Source: CAWIUB01 sp963839175
Lineage (GTDB): Bacteria; Actinomycetota; Actinomycetes; Mycobacteriales; Jatrophihabitantaceae
Direction: 5' to 3'
Assembly (NCBI GenBank): GCA_963839175.1
Contig: CAWIUB010000026.1
Location: 1 to 64,000 of the forward strand
DNA: 64,000 nucleotides
Shown piece after piece: positions 37,002 through 45,261 of this stretch. The notes under the pieces were generated by a model. That model saw only the letters and a program-made list of their open reading frames with translations, was not told where the DNA came from and made no database searches. The translations under genes and the position numbers were made by a program. Numbering within the stretch: position 1 is the first letter of the stretch; the number at the start of each line of letters is the position of its first letter.

Positions 37002-37463
37002 ATGACACCGACCGGCGCGCACGCCTTCGACTTCCTGCACGGCAGCTGGACCTTCCGCCTGCGCAGGCTGCGTGATGCTGCCGACCCGGACTGCAGCGAG
37101 TGGCTCGAGTTCACCGCGACCGGTGAGGCGTTCCCGATCCTCGACGGCCTGGGCAATGTCGATCGGCTTTACGTGCCTGCCACCGAGGACGGCGAGGCGT
37201 TCGCGGGCTTCACGCTCCGGCTGTATGACCCCGCGACCGACAGCTGGCGTATCTGGTGGGCCTCGACGCGGGCGCCGGGTGTGTTCGACGAGCCCGTCGT
37301 CGGCCGGTTCGAGGGCGACCGCGGGGTCTTCGAGTGTGACGACCTCGTCGGCGGGCAGCGTGTCCGGGTTCGCTATATGGCCCTGAGCGGTTCACGTGAA
37401 CCGCGAGGTGGTTGTCCTCAGTGCGAGACTGCATCCGTGACACCACTCCCGGGGGCGGCGTGA
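37002..37463 (+). CDS. DUF1579-like protein, C-terminus replaced
   Basis: A 153-residue frame whose first ~125 residues look like a conserved family of small beta-rich proteins: [63 protein letters not shown]. Proteins of this type usually continue with a tryptophan-rich strand pair. Here, after [10 protein letters not shown], the frame passes through the palindrome and ends in unrelated residues, so the last ~40 residues seem lost. The stop overlaps the GTG start of rnhA (GTGA). It may still be translated; function unknown. Confidence 0.6.
   Translation: MTPTGAHAFDFLHGSWTFRLRRLRDAADPDCSEWLEFTATGEAFPILDGLGNVDRLYVPATEDGEAFAGFTLRLYDPATDSWRIWWASTRAPGVFDEPVVGRFEGDRGVFECDDLVGGQRVRVRYMALSGSREPRGGCPQCETASVTPLPGAA
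37387..37404. repeat. Perfect 18-base palindrome, copy 2
   Basis: GCGGTTCACGTGAACCGC contains the same 16-base core as at 35842. It sits at the point where the DUF1579-like protein stops matching its family. Confidence 0.7.
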
Positions 37464-37927
37464 CCGATGAACACGCGGCCCCGGCGGCAGACCGTCCCTC
37501 GGTCGTGATCTACACCGACGGGGCCTGCAAGGGCAATCCGGGCCCCGGCGGATGGGGCGTTTGGATGTCCAGCGGCGTACACGAGCGGGAGCTGTCTGGG
37601 GGTACGGCCGCCACCACGAATCAGCGGATGGAGCTCACGGCCGCCATCGAGGCGTTGTCCGCGCTGAGGCGACCGTGCGACGTCGTGCTCTACACCGACA
37701 GCAAGTACGTCCTCAACGGCATCACGTCCTGGATCACCGGGTGGAAGCGCAATGGCTGGAAGAACTCTGCCAAGCAGCCGGTCAAGAACGCGGACCTCTG
37801 GCGGGCTCTGGACGTTGCGGCGTCGCCGCATACCGTCGATTGGCGGTGGGTAAGAGGGCACGCCGGCGATCCCGGCAACGACCGAGCAGACGCGCTGGCC
37901 AATGCCGGCGCTGCCGAGTTCGCATAG
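37460..37927 (+). CDS. rnhA: Ribonuclease HI
   Basis: A 155-residue endonuclease that cuts RNA in RNA:DNA hybrids. Catalytic acids are in place: [38 protein letters not shown] and the C-terminal [17 protein letters not shown]. The GTG at 37460 overlaps the end of the preceding frame; the frame is open to 37412 but the extra residues are not family-like. The length fits the family. It converges with the Mth938-like gene 16 bases on. Confidence 0.92.
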   Translation: MTDEHAAPAADRPSVVIYTDGACKGNPGPGGWGVWMSSGVHERELSGGTAATTNQRMELTAAIEALSALRRPCDVVLYTDSKYVLNGITSWITGWKRNGWKNSAKQPVKNADLWRALDVAASPHTVDWRWVRGHAGDPGNDRADALANAGAAEFA

Positions 37928-37943
37928 CGTCCTTAGCCGATCG

Positions 37944-38297
37944 TCAGCAGGTGACGTGAAGCATGGCGTGGACCTCATCCGGGTCGAGGGCGGCGATCAG
38001 GCGGCAAGCCTCCTCCGTTGGGACGGCGTCAAGATCGACGCCCCGGCGGCTGGCCTCCTCGATGACCTCGGGCATGATCGGCAACGCACCATAGGCTCCT
38101 GTGCCGATGATCAGCCGGCCTCCGCCCCAGGGGAGTTCCTCGTCAGCTGATACAGGGGTGTGCCCGAACAGATCCCGGTACCGCTTCGAGGGCTTCTTTC
38201 TCCGCCGCCGCACCTCGCCACCGTCGATCACGATGTCGTGCTCGTACTCCAGCCCGTCGACCTCGATAGATCCGAACCCGCTTAACCGCACCTGCAT
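37944..38297 (-). CDS. Mth938/NDUFAF3-like domain protein
   Basis: A 117-residue protein of the Mth938 fold. It shows the conserved stretches FGSIEVDGLEYEHDIVI, GGRLIIGTGAYGALPIMPEV and VDLDAVPTEEACRLIAALDP. In eukaryotes the relative helps assemble complex I; the bacterial role is unknown. GGAGG 7 bases before ATG supports the start. It converges with rnhA. Confidence 0.85.
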   Translation of the reverse strand: MQVRLSGFGSIEVDGLEYEHDIVIDGGEVRRRRKKPSKRYRDLFGHTPVSADEELPWGGGRLIIGTGAYGALPIMPEVIEEASRRGVDLDAVPTEEACRLIAALDPDEVHAMLHVTC

Positions 38298-38364
38298 CCC
38301 GTTGCCTCCCCTGCATCATTGGCCTGAAGGGCCGGCGCTGTGCCGGTGTGCACACGTCTGCCGT

Positions 38365-39249
38365 TCAGCAAGAGGCGAGGACGGTGACGTGTCGGGTTGT
38401 TGTCAGGCGACCGCGCGCTTCGCCAACGTAGGTGCCCGACGTGGGTGGCACATCGGTGTAGTCCCGGCCTACGGCCACGGTCAAGTATCGAGCCGATGCC
38501 GGGCGACCGTGGCACGGGTCGAACGGCATGGCGACGGCGTGATCACTATGCGGTACCAGGACCTCGACCCAGGCGTGGGTGCCGCCCTGGCCGAGCAGGT
38601 GCCCTGATACGTACCGCGCGGGGAGGGCGAGCAGGTGGCACAACGCGAGCATGATGTGCGCGGAGTCCTGGCACACGCCTCGGCCGCCCGCGAGCGCCTC
38701 GGCGGCCGTGGTCTGCACCGAGGTGACGCCGAACTGGTAGCTCATCGCCGAGTGCACGGCTTGGCAGATCCGCCCGGCCAGCTCGAGCGTGTCGACGCTG
38801 CGTCCCAGATCGTGGGCGAGTTCGCGTAGGCGCGCGTCGGGTGCGGTGAGCCGGGTGGCGCGCAGCAGCCGCGGGTCGGTGAGGGCGTCCGCATGCAGCC
38901 GCACCGGCCCGTCGCTGTGTACGCGTTCGAGCAGCGCCCCGACCCGGAAGCGCACACTTCGCTCGACCCGGTCGGCGTGCAGCCGCACGACGGTGTTGCC
39001 GCGCGCGTCGCGTCGCAGCCGGCGGCGGGCGGCGGCGCCTTCGACGTCCACCCGGTGTGCGCGCAGGTGCTGGTTGCCGTGTCGCACCGGTGGCAGGACC
39101 ACCAGACGGTGGCGCAGCCGGTTGACCGGTTGCGGGTAGTCGTAACGGAAGCTCTGCTCGAGCAGGTAGGTCACCCGGTGGGCATCGTCGAGATCAACCT
39201 CGTGGTGGTCGAGCACCGGGGCGTGCAGCAGCTGGCGGTTGAGCATCAT
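38365..39249 (-). CDS. Transglutaminase-like cysteine protease-fold protein (second of pair)
   Basis: A 294-residue protein. The N-terminal domain is the bacterial transglutaminase-like N type (RVTYLLEQSFRYDYPQPVN), and the catalytic core has Cys in AGGRGVCQDSAHIML, His in GQGGTHAWVEVLV and Asp in AMPFDPCHGR. Such proteins are thought to be peptidases or amidases. The ATG at 39249 overlaps the stop of the gene before it (ATGA), so the pair is coupled. The usual partners (circularly permuted ATP-grasp and alpha-E genes) are not seen here. Confidence 0.88.
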   Translation of the reverse strand: MMLNRQLLHAPVLDHHEVDLDDAHRVTYLLEQSFRYDYPQPVNRLRHRLVVLPPVRHGNQHLRAHRVDVEGAAARRRLRRDARGNTVVRLHADRVERSVRFRVGALLERVHSDGPVRLHADALTDPRLLRATRLTAPDARLRELAHDLGRSVDTLELAGRICQAVHSAMSYQFGVTSVQTTAAEALAGGRGVCQDSAHIMLALCHLLALPARYVSGHLLGQGGTHAWVEVLVPHSDHAVAMPFDPCHGRPASARYLTVAVGRDYTDVPPTSGTYVGEARGRLTTTRHVTVLASC

Positions 39250-40061
39250 CCGGGCACCTCCTGGGCGCGGACGGTCATGCTGTCCAGGCGGGGGCCGCCG
39301 AAGGTCGTGGCCATCGCCACGTCGGAAGCGTCCCGGCCCCGGCCGATCACCACCCGGCCCTTGCGGCGGGTGTTGTTGCGCGGGTCGAACGTCCACCAGC
39401 GATCAGCCAGCCAGACCTCCATCCACGCCGCGAAGTCCATCGGCGCGGGGTCGACCGGGACGTCCATGTCGGGTAGGTAGCCGAACACGTAGCGGGCCGG
39501 AATGTTCAGTGCCCGGCAGAACGAGATGGCCAGATGGGTGAAGTCCCGGCACACGCCCAGCCGGGTGCTGTTGATCTCGGCGGCCGTCGACCAGGCGGTC
39601 GAGCTGCCGTAGCGGAATGTGACGTGGGAGTGCACGTGGTCGCAGATGGTCTGCACCCGCGGGTAGCCGGGCGCATGTGCACCGAACAGCGCCCACGCCT
39701 CGTTGCCCAGTACGTCCGGTAGGCAGTAGCGGCTGGGCAGCGTGTAGATCAGCGTGTCGTCGGGCAGGTCGTCCGGCGCGATCTCACGTGCCGTCTCGTC
39801 GACGTCCTCCGTCAAGTCCGGGACGTCGATCTCAGCCGCGTACCGGAACGTCGACCGCCCCATTGGCAGCACCACCCGGGTACATCGATTGCCGTACAGG
39901 TCCGCGTAGCTGCGCAGCCGCAACTGGGGCGTCGACGACCACTCCTCGGACATCACCGTGAACACCGGTGATTCGCCCGGCTGGACGTGAAAGATCGACG
40001 GGGTGGCGACCTCCGCCTGATAGGTGAACGCGCACCCGACGGACAGCCGCCGCGAGCTCAT
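39246..40061 (-). CDS. Transglutaminase-like protein (first of pair)
   Basis: A 271-residue protein of the transglutaminase-like superfamily: VGCAFTYQAEVATPSIFHVQ at the N-terminus, catalytic Cys in RLGVCRDFTHLAISFCRAL, His/aromatic in DFAAWMEVWLADRWWTFD and Asp in TFDPRNN. The start at MSSRRLSVG (40061) is chosen because the open frame back to 40415 is rich in Arg/Pro and non-coding in look. The ATGA overlap with the second transglutaminase shows an operon. Confidence 0.88.
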   Translation of the reverse strand: MSSRRLSVGCAFTYQAEVATPSIFHVQPGESPVFTVMSEEWSSTPQLRLRSYADLYGNRCTRVVLPMGRSTFRYAAEIDVPDLTEDVDETAREIAPDDLPDDTLIYTLPSRYCLPDVLGNEAWALFGAHAPGYPRVQTICDHVHSHVTFRYGSSTAWSTAAEINSTRLGVCRDFTHLAISFCRALNIPARYVFGYLPDMDVPVDPAPMDFAAWMEVWLADRWWTFDPRNNTRRKGRVVIGRGRDASDVAMATTFGGPRLDSMTVRAQEVPG

Positions 40062-40152
40062 CACCGCATGATGACAGGCCAACATTTCAACGAACAGCGC
40101 CGCGCCCGCAGACTTTCGACGAGCGGGTCCGCCCGAGCACGGCCCGCAGTGG

Positions 40153-40623
40153 TCACGGGTGCGGTGACTTTGATCGGGTTCGGCCCGGCGGCGTGGGGTG
40201 TCCGTGTGCCGGGTTCGAGGTTGGTGACGATGTCGGCGATGGGGCAACGCCGGACGGGCTGGTCGGCGTTTGCGGTGACGGGCCGGCCGACGGGGCCGCA
40301 GTGGTTTGCCGGCCGGGCGCGGCGGTCCGCGGCGGTACGAGCGGCTGATCGGATATGTCCGATCTGGACCCGGAAGCCGGCGGTTGCGTCCGGCTGCCAG
40401 TGGTCGCCGCGGCAACCCGTCCAGGTTCGGGTGATGCCGAGCCAGCCGGATGGTCCGCCGAGCCGCCCAGCCCGGCGACCGCGAGGGTAAGGATTCCGGC
40501 GATAAGGAGGCAGGCGACCAGGACGATGGACAGCACCGTCGCCACCCGCATGCCCTCGATGGTCAGCAGGATGCGTCCGCCGCTCCCAGGATGGGGCGGT
40601 GCTGGCTTACGGTGCTTGCCCAT
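40153..40623 (-). CDS. Small membrane-anchored Pro/Ser/Thr-rich protein
   Basis: A 156-residue protein with one N-terminal membrane helix (VLSIVLVACLLIAGILTLA) and an extracytoplasmic tail rich in Pro, Ser, Thr and Ala. The composition is like many cell-wall associated proteins but no domain is recognised. The frame is supported by the helix and a plausible start; I give moderate confidence. It follows the sigma/anti-sigma pair across a strong hairpin. Confidence 0.5.
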   Translation of the reverse strand: MGKHRKPAPPHPGSGGRILLTIEGMRVATVLSIVLVACLLIAGILTLAVAGLGGSADHPAGSASPEPGRVAAATTGSRTQPPASGSRSDISDQPLVPPRTAAPGRQTTAAPSAGPSPQTPTSPSGVAPSPTSSPTSNPAHGHPTPPGRTRSKSPHP

Positions 40624-40732
40624 GCCGTTGCTCGCCGGGCGGCACTCGGTCGGGTCGGGAAGGTGCGAGCCTGCCCGGGCTGGCCGGCCAACCGTGCCGC
40701 CTGCAACCGCGCGGTAACGGACGAACGACGAC

Positions 40733-40760
40733 GGGGCGGCCCGGGGGGGTAGGCCGCCCC
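40733..40760 (-). terminator. Strong GC hairpin after the anti-sigma-like gene
   Basis: GGGGCGGCC (40733-40741) and GGCCGCCCC (40752-40760) form a perfect 9-bp stem with a 10-base loop, extended with a small bulge. It lies 28 bases past the stop at 40789 on the reverse strand. There is no T tract, as is common in high-GC bacteria. Confidence 0.6.
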
Positions 40761-40788
40761 GCCGTCGCGGTGGGGGGACGGAGGTAGG

Positions 40789-41571
40789 TCAGCGCGGTGC
40801 GGGCCCCGGGGATTCGGCCGGCGGCCCGGCCGGGATGGTGGACGGTGGACCGGTCGGGTGCCGGCTGGACGCGGGCGTGCTGGGCCGGTTGTTCGGGTGG
40901 CTGCTCGACCCGCCGGCCGGGTGTGCGGCGGCGAGCTGGGCCGTGCAGTAGCCCGCGACCTTGTCCTTGCCGCCCGAGGCGGTGATCAGCGCAGCGAAGG
41001 CCCGGTTGTCCAGCGCCTTGCCCGGGTTGCTGGCGACGCCGGCCTGATACGCGGTGCACAGGCCGGTCAGCGAAGGCGACGGTGTCGCAGGCGACGCGGC
41101 GACGCTCGGCTTGGCCGGGGCGGCCTCGGCATCGTGCGTGGCCGATGTCCTCGGCGGGGCAGCCACCTGGGCCGCGCTCGCCGACCCGGGCACGGCCGGA
41201 GCGTGGACGGCGCCATGCGCGGCGCCGTGCAGCGGGCCCGGCAGCGTGTCGGTGGCCGCGGCCAGGGCAACGCCGCCCGTCGCGGCCGCGGCCACTGCGA
41301 CGCCGGTGAGCACCTTCACCGTGAACAGGCTCGCCACCGCGGTCTTCACCAAGGCGGGGCGGAACTCAGCTCTGCGGTGGGTGGCTGCCGAGCCGGTCCG
41401 CGTCGCCCGGAAGTGCGCCACGGCAGCCGGCTCGCCTGCCAGCTCCCGCACGCTGGCCGGGGCGGCCGCGGCGCCCAGCACCCTGGCCAACGGCAGCGGC
41501 CCGGCCGGCTGGCCGGCCAGCAGCCGCTCGGCAGTGTCGCGGCGAACCCGCGAGATCCGGTGTGTGCTCAT
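40789..41571 (-). CDS. Anti-sigma-like membrane protein paired with sigma factor
   Basis: A 260-residue protein: an N-terminal cytoplasmic part of ~70 residues (VRRDTAERLLAGQPAGPLPL), one membrane helix (VLTGVAVAAAATGGVALAAA), and an Ala/Pro/Ser-rich outer part with two cysteines (LTGLCTAYQAGVAS; KVAGYCTAQLAAAH). The ATG at 41571 overlaps the sigma factor stop (ATGA). The role as a regulator of the sigma factor is inferred from position and layout. I saw no clear zinc anti-sigma motif. Confidence 0.68.
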   Translation of the reverse strand: MSTHRISRVRRDTAERLLAGQPAGPLPLARVLGAAAAPASVRELAGEPAAVAHFRATRTGSAATHRRAEFRPALVKTAVASLFTVKVLTGVAVAAAATGGVALAAATDTLPGPLHGAAHGAVHAPAVPGSASAAQVAAPPRTSATHDAEAAPAKPSVAASPATPSPSLTGLCTAYQAGVASNPGKALDNRAFAALITASGGKDKVAGYCTAQLAAAHPAGGSSSHPNNRPSTPASSRHPTGPPSTIPAGPPAESPGPAPR

Positions 41572-42233
41572 GTCACCCAGTCAGCGCCGAGACGCCGCGA
41601 TGTGTCACACCACCAGCCCACCGCACCGTCCAGCTCGGCGGACGGGTGGGCCTGCCTGTCGGCTTCCAGCCGCCCGGCAAGCGTACGCAGCCCCCGGTAC
41701 GCAGCGGTGCGCACCGCACCGGGCCGCTTACCCAGCACCTTCCCCGCAGCCTTCGCGTCCAGCCCGATCACCGCCCGCAGCAGCACCGCCTCGGCCTGAT
41801 CCCGCGGCAGCGACCGGATCAGCGCGATCGCCGCACCCGTCGAGATCGACTCCAACGCCAGCCCAGCCGTATCCCCCGGCGCCGGCCACGTCACCAGATC
41901 CTCCAACGGTGCCACCGCAGCAGGACGCCGACTACGGGCCCGCAGATGATCCAGCGCCCGGTGCCGGCCGATCGTGGCCACCCAGCCCCGGAAACCGTCC
42001 CCCTCACCGCGGAAATCACCCAAATCGCGGCACACCTGAGCCCACGTCTCCGCGGCCACATCCTCCGCGTCTGGCCCGGCAAGCACCGTCAGATACCGCA
42101 GCAAACCCGGCTGCACCGCCCGATACACCCAGCTGAACGCCGCCTCATCGCCACCCTGCGCGGCCGCCACCGCGACCGTCAACGCGGCATCCCCGCCCTG
42201 GTCAACCAGATCCGCCCGACTCACCCGAGCCAT
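41568..42233 (-). CDS. ECF-type RNA polymerase sigma factor
   Basis: A 221-residue sigma-70 family factor. Region 2 is visible (LLRYLTVLAGPDAEDVAAET and FRGWVATIGRHRALDHLRAR) and region 4 (SLPRDQAEAVLLRAVIGLDA, AAGKVLGKRPGAVRTAAYRG). It probably drives a small regulon, perhaps including its own operon. The start MARVSRADL (42233) fits; longer open frame upstream to 42659 is not coding in style. The next gene overlaps in ATGA fashion. Confidence 0.87.
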   Translation of the reverse strand: MARVSRADLVDQGGDAALTVAVAAAQGGDEAAFSWVYRAVQPGLLRYLTVLAGPDAEDVAAETWAQVCRDLGDFRGEGDGFRGWVATIGRHRALDHLRARSRRPAAVAPLEDLVTWPAPGDTAGLALESISTGAAIALIRSLPRDQAEAVLLRAVIGLDAKAAGKVLGKRPGAVRTAAYRGLRTLAGRLEADRQAHPSAELDGAVGWWCDTSRRLGADWVT

Positions 42234-42364
42234 CCGGACCGACGCCCCCACCACCGTCGCCGCACCCTCGACTCCAATCCACCCACCACCCCACACCGTC
42301 AGCGTCACCACGGCGCCATCTGTCACACCGCCCTTTGGCGACATGCGGGCAGATTTCAGGAACT

Positions 42365-42982
42365 CTACGGCGACCGGGCGGTGCCGAGGGAGATGGCACC
42401 CTCGAACTTCGGCGTGTGCTGCTCGTAGAAGACGTCGAGTTCGGTGATGCTGAAGCCCGCGGTGGTCAGCAGGTCGACGATCGGCCGGGTGAGGTGGCAG
42501 CCGCCGAACAGTCGCTTCTGCACCGGCTCGAGGCGTCGTTGCCAGCGGCGCACCCCCTCGTCCGGGGCCAGCCCGTGCTCGAGGAAGCGCAGGGCCCCGC
42601 CGGGTTTCAGGACCCGCCGGATCTCCCCCAGCGCCGCGACGACGTCCGGGATGGTGCACAGCGTCCAGGTCGAGAGGGCGGCGTCATAGCTGTCGTCCGC
42701 GAATGGCAGCGACTGACCGTCCAGCGCCGACCGTTGTACGGGGACGCTTGTCGCCCGCAGCCGCATGGCGGCCAGCCTCCAGCCGACATCGCTGGGTTCG
42801 ACGGCGGCAAGGGAGGCGACTTCCGGCGGGTAGAAGGGGACGTTGAGCCCGGAGCCGAAGCCGATCTCGACCACGTTCCCGGCGAGACCCTCGCAGACCC
42901 GACGTCGCAGCGGTTCGATCATCTTCCCGCCACCGGCGATGTCGACTACCCACGGGACGACCCGCTCGCCATAGAACCCCAT
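42365..42982 (-). CDS. SAM-dependent methyltransferase (UbiE-like)
   Basis: A 205-residue class I methyltransferase. SAM motif VVEIGFGSGLNVPFYP, then AVEPSDVGWRLAAMRL, motif with ALSTWTLCTIPDVVAALGE and LKPGGALRFLEHGL. The target is unknown. The ATG at 42982 overlaps the stop of the ligase gene before it (TGATG), so it is coupled to that enzyme. A 132-base gap separates it from the sigma factor start. Confidence 0.85.
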   Translation of the reverse strand: MGFYGERVVPWVVDIAGGGKMIEPLRRRVCEGLAGNVVEIGFGSGLNVPFYPPEVASLAAVEPSDVGWRLAAMRLRATSVPVQRSALDGQSLPFADDSYDAALSTWTLCTIPDVVAALGEIRRVLKPGGALRFLEHGLAPDEGVRRWQRRLEPVQKRLFGGCHLTRPIVDLLTTAGFSITELDVFYEQHTPKFEGAISLGTARSP

Positions 42983-44478
42983 CACGGCCCACTTGGCTGG
43001 GTGGGCCACGTGTGCACCGGCTGTCCGGTAGCGGCGCATTCGAGATACCGCTCGAACATTGCGGCGCCGGCTGCTTCCCCTTCCAAGCGCCGCTCGGCCG
43101 CGGCTAGCATGGTGCGTTGCCACACCGCGCCGGTCTGCCCAGCGGCCACCCGGGATGCGATGACACCGAGCAGGTCGTCGGCCTCCGTTGCCGCCACCCC
43201 GGCGCGCACGAGCGCCTCCCGGGCGGGCGGCAACAGCTCGGGCACCAGGTCGGCGGCCCGTACCGTGCGGACCTGACTTCGCCGCCCGAACGGCCAGCTC
43301 AGCTCGGCAGCCAAGCCGTGCTGCGCGGCCCGGTAGAAGTTATGGTCGGCGCGCTCGAACGACAGCAGGTACGTCCACCGCTGATCCTGCTCGGCAAGCC
43401 ACAGCGTGAGCCCGAGGAGGAACGCGGCATTCGCGAGCATGTCGATCAGGGTCGGGCCAGCCGGCAGCGCACGCATCTCGATGCGCAGATGGCCACCCGC
43501 GGTCGGATCGTAAATGGCCCGGTTCCAGCGCCATACCGTCCCCTGGTGCAGCCGCAGTTCCTCCAGAGGCGGTGCATGCCACTGGTCGCCGACGTCAAGC
43601 GGCTCACCGTCGCCGAGTACGGGCAGCAGCGGCTGGTGCAGCCGCACGCTCTCTGCGAACAGCTGCAGCGGCCCGCCCCGCAGCCACCCCGTCCCGAACG
43701 CCACACGAGCCAGCTGACGATGCGGTTCCCGCCCGTCGCGGTCGTCGATCGACTGCTTGCACAAGGCGATCCGTGTCTCTTCCCACAGCCTGTGGCCCAG
43801 AAAGGTGGGCGAGTTACCGGCCACCGCCAGCACCGGTGCGGTCGCCAGCTGGACGGCGTTGAAGGTGCGCATGAAGTCGGCCGGGTCTACCCGCAGATGG
43901 ACCTGGAATGAGGTATTCGCTCCTTCCACCGCCACGTCGTCGGTTGCCAACTGCAGCGGGTCCGCGCCGTCGATCGTGATCCGAAAGGCGTCGTCGTGCC
44001 GCAGGTGGCGCAGGCCGGAGTTCAGCGCCCGATATCGCGGCGCGTCGGTGAGCACATCGAGATGCAGATCGGACCGTCGTAACGTGGGCAGAATTCCGAC
44101 GAGAGCCAGCCGCCCGCCATACTCGTCGGCGGCGGCCGCGACACGCTCGAGGATCATGCGCAGCTCGCTACCCAGCGCAGCGAATGGATGCCCGGCAAGC
44201 AGCGTCGGGGACGCGTTCAGCTCGAGGTTGAAGCGATCGAGCTCGACGGTGACGCGTGGATCCGCGGCCGCGGCGCGCACCATCTGGTTGCGCGGCAGTG
44301 GCCGCGTCGCGCCATCAATCAGGGACAGTTCGAGCTCGGCACCGACCGTGGCAGGGCCTACCCCGAAGCCCGGCCGTTCGAGCAGATCGCCGAGTACCAG
44401 CAGGCACTGCTGTAGCCGCTCCCGGAAAGGCGCGTAATCGGGCTCATCGAACGCGTCCCGGTCGATCCGTTTCCCCAT
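42982..44478 (-). CDS. Glutamate-cysteine ligase-family enzyme (GCS2-like)
   Basis: A 498-residue ATP-dependent ligase of the carboxylate-amine ligase/GCS2 group. Seen: FGVGPATVGAELELSLID (the ELEL glutamates bind metal), VELDRFNLELNASPTLLAGH, and a central core VEGANTSFQVHLRVDPADFM, with GGHLRIEMRALPAGPTLIDM later. The reaction could be glutamate-cysteine ligation or a related amide bond. The operon also has a PPOX-family protein and a methyltransferase, so a thiol or modified amino acid product is possible, but not shown. Confidence 0.83.
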   Translation of the reverse strand: MGKRIDRDAFDEPDYAPFRERLQQCLLVLGDLLERPGFGVGPATVGAELELSLIDGATRPLPRNQMVRAAAADPRVTVELDRFNLELNASPTLLAGHPFAALGSELRMILERVAAAADEYGGRLALVGILPTLRRSDLHLDVLTDAPRYRALNSGLRHLRHDDAFRITIDGADPLQLATDDVAVEGANTSFQVHLRVDPADFMRTFNAVQLATAPVLAVAGNSPTFLGHRLWEETRIALCKQSIDDRDGREPHRQLARVAFGTGWLRGGPLQLFAESVRLHQPLLPVLGDGEPLDVGDQWHAPPLEELRLHQGTVWRWNRAIYDPTAGGHLRIEMRALPAGPTLIDMLANAAFLLGLTLWLAEQDQRWTYLLSFERADHNFYRAAQHGLAAELSWPFGRRSQVRTVRAADLVPELLPPAREALVRAGVAATEADDLLGVIASRVAAGQTGAVWQRTMLAAAERRLEGEAAGAAMFERYLECAATGQPVHTWPTQPSGP

Positions 44479-44523
44479 CGCCTCCCACCGTGAGCCAGCA
44501 TGCGCCCGCCAACCGCGCCGCCG

Positions 44524-44949
44524 CTACGCCGACGGCGCTCCGCCGGGGGCAACGATGCGTCGTCCGGTCAGCGCAGCGGGCAGGATCCGGATGTAGCGGC
44601 TCTTGGCGCCCGGCCCCCATGGGGTCAATGGCAGCTTCCGCACCCGAGCCAGGTCATCCCGATCGGTGATCTCGGTGGCCTCCCCTCGGATCACCACGCT
44701 CCAGCCGGTGCGGGTGGCCTTATCAACCCCGTCGACCTCGAACCCGACCTGCCCGCCGCGCACCGCCACGTCCAGCTTGGACCCCTGGTCGGTACGAAAT
44801 AGCACGGTATGCCGGTCCATGACGTAGTTGACCGGGAGTGCGACCGGCCCCCGGTCATCGACCAGCACGACCCTGCCCACGTGCTGGCCGGCCAGCAGAC
44901 CGAAGCACTCGGATTTCGTCAGTGCTTTCCAATAACGGCCCTCGTCCAC
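44524..44949 (-). CDS. Pyridoxamine 5'-phosphate oxidase-family flavin protein
   Basis: A 141-residue split-barrel flavoprotein: VGRVVLVDDRGPVALPVNYV, then DRHTVLFRTDQGSKLDVAVR and VGFEVDGVDKATRTGWSVVI fit the family; the C-terminus has LPLTPWGPGAKSRYIRILPA. Such proteins often reduce a small substrate with FMN or F420; the substrate is unknown. It is the first gene of the run to the GCS2 and methyltransferase genes, 45 bases ahead. Confidence 0.85.
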   Translation of the reverse strand: MDEGRYWKALTKSECFGLLAGQHVGRVVLVDDRGPVALPVNYVMDRHTVLFRTDQGSKLDVAVRGGQVGFEVDGVDKATRTGWSVVIRGEATEITDRDDLARVRKLPLTPWGPGAKSRYIRILPAALTGRRIVAPGGAPSA

Positions 44950-45261
44950 GGCCCCAACTCTCCTCTTGCCCGGCAGCCACTGACAGCCGCGGGTCTCGCC
45001 AGCCCCTCGGGCGACCGCCTGCCGTCGGGGCCTGGCACCGCATCCGGCACGGCTGGATTGACAGGTCGCCTCTCATGATGCCGTGCCTGCCTCGTGCTGT
45101 TGACAACTACGAGCATCGTCCGCCCCGCGCGGCCAAGCGCGGGTCCAACGGCCTGATCTAGCCGGGACGGTTGACCTGTCCTGATCTTCAGGTCTCGATG
45201 GAGTCGTCTCATTGCGGGTAGGTTCTGCGACGCCAAGTCGGCGAGGACAGGAGGCACCGAT
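44950..45261. other. Intergenic region between divergent genes, no gene seen
   Basis: These 312 bases hold the promoters of the divergent PPOX and hydrolase genes. TTGACA occurs at 45058 and 45100 as possible -35 boxes, but no matching -10 box is convincing. Short frames here are not coding in style. Confidence 0.45.

Noticed and set aside
36842..37156. 104-codon reverse frame overlapping the DUF1579-like gene
   Set aside because: Shadow frame; no resemblance.
41054..42136. 360-codon plus-strand frame over the sigma and anti-sigma genes
   Set aside because: Shadow frame of the reverse-strand genes; Pro/Arg-rich.
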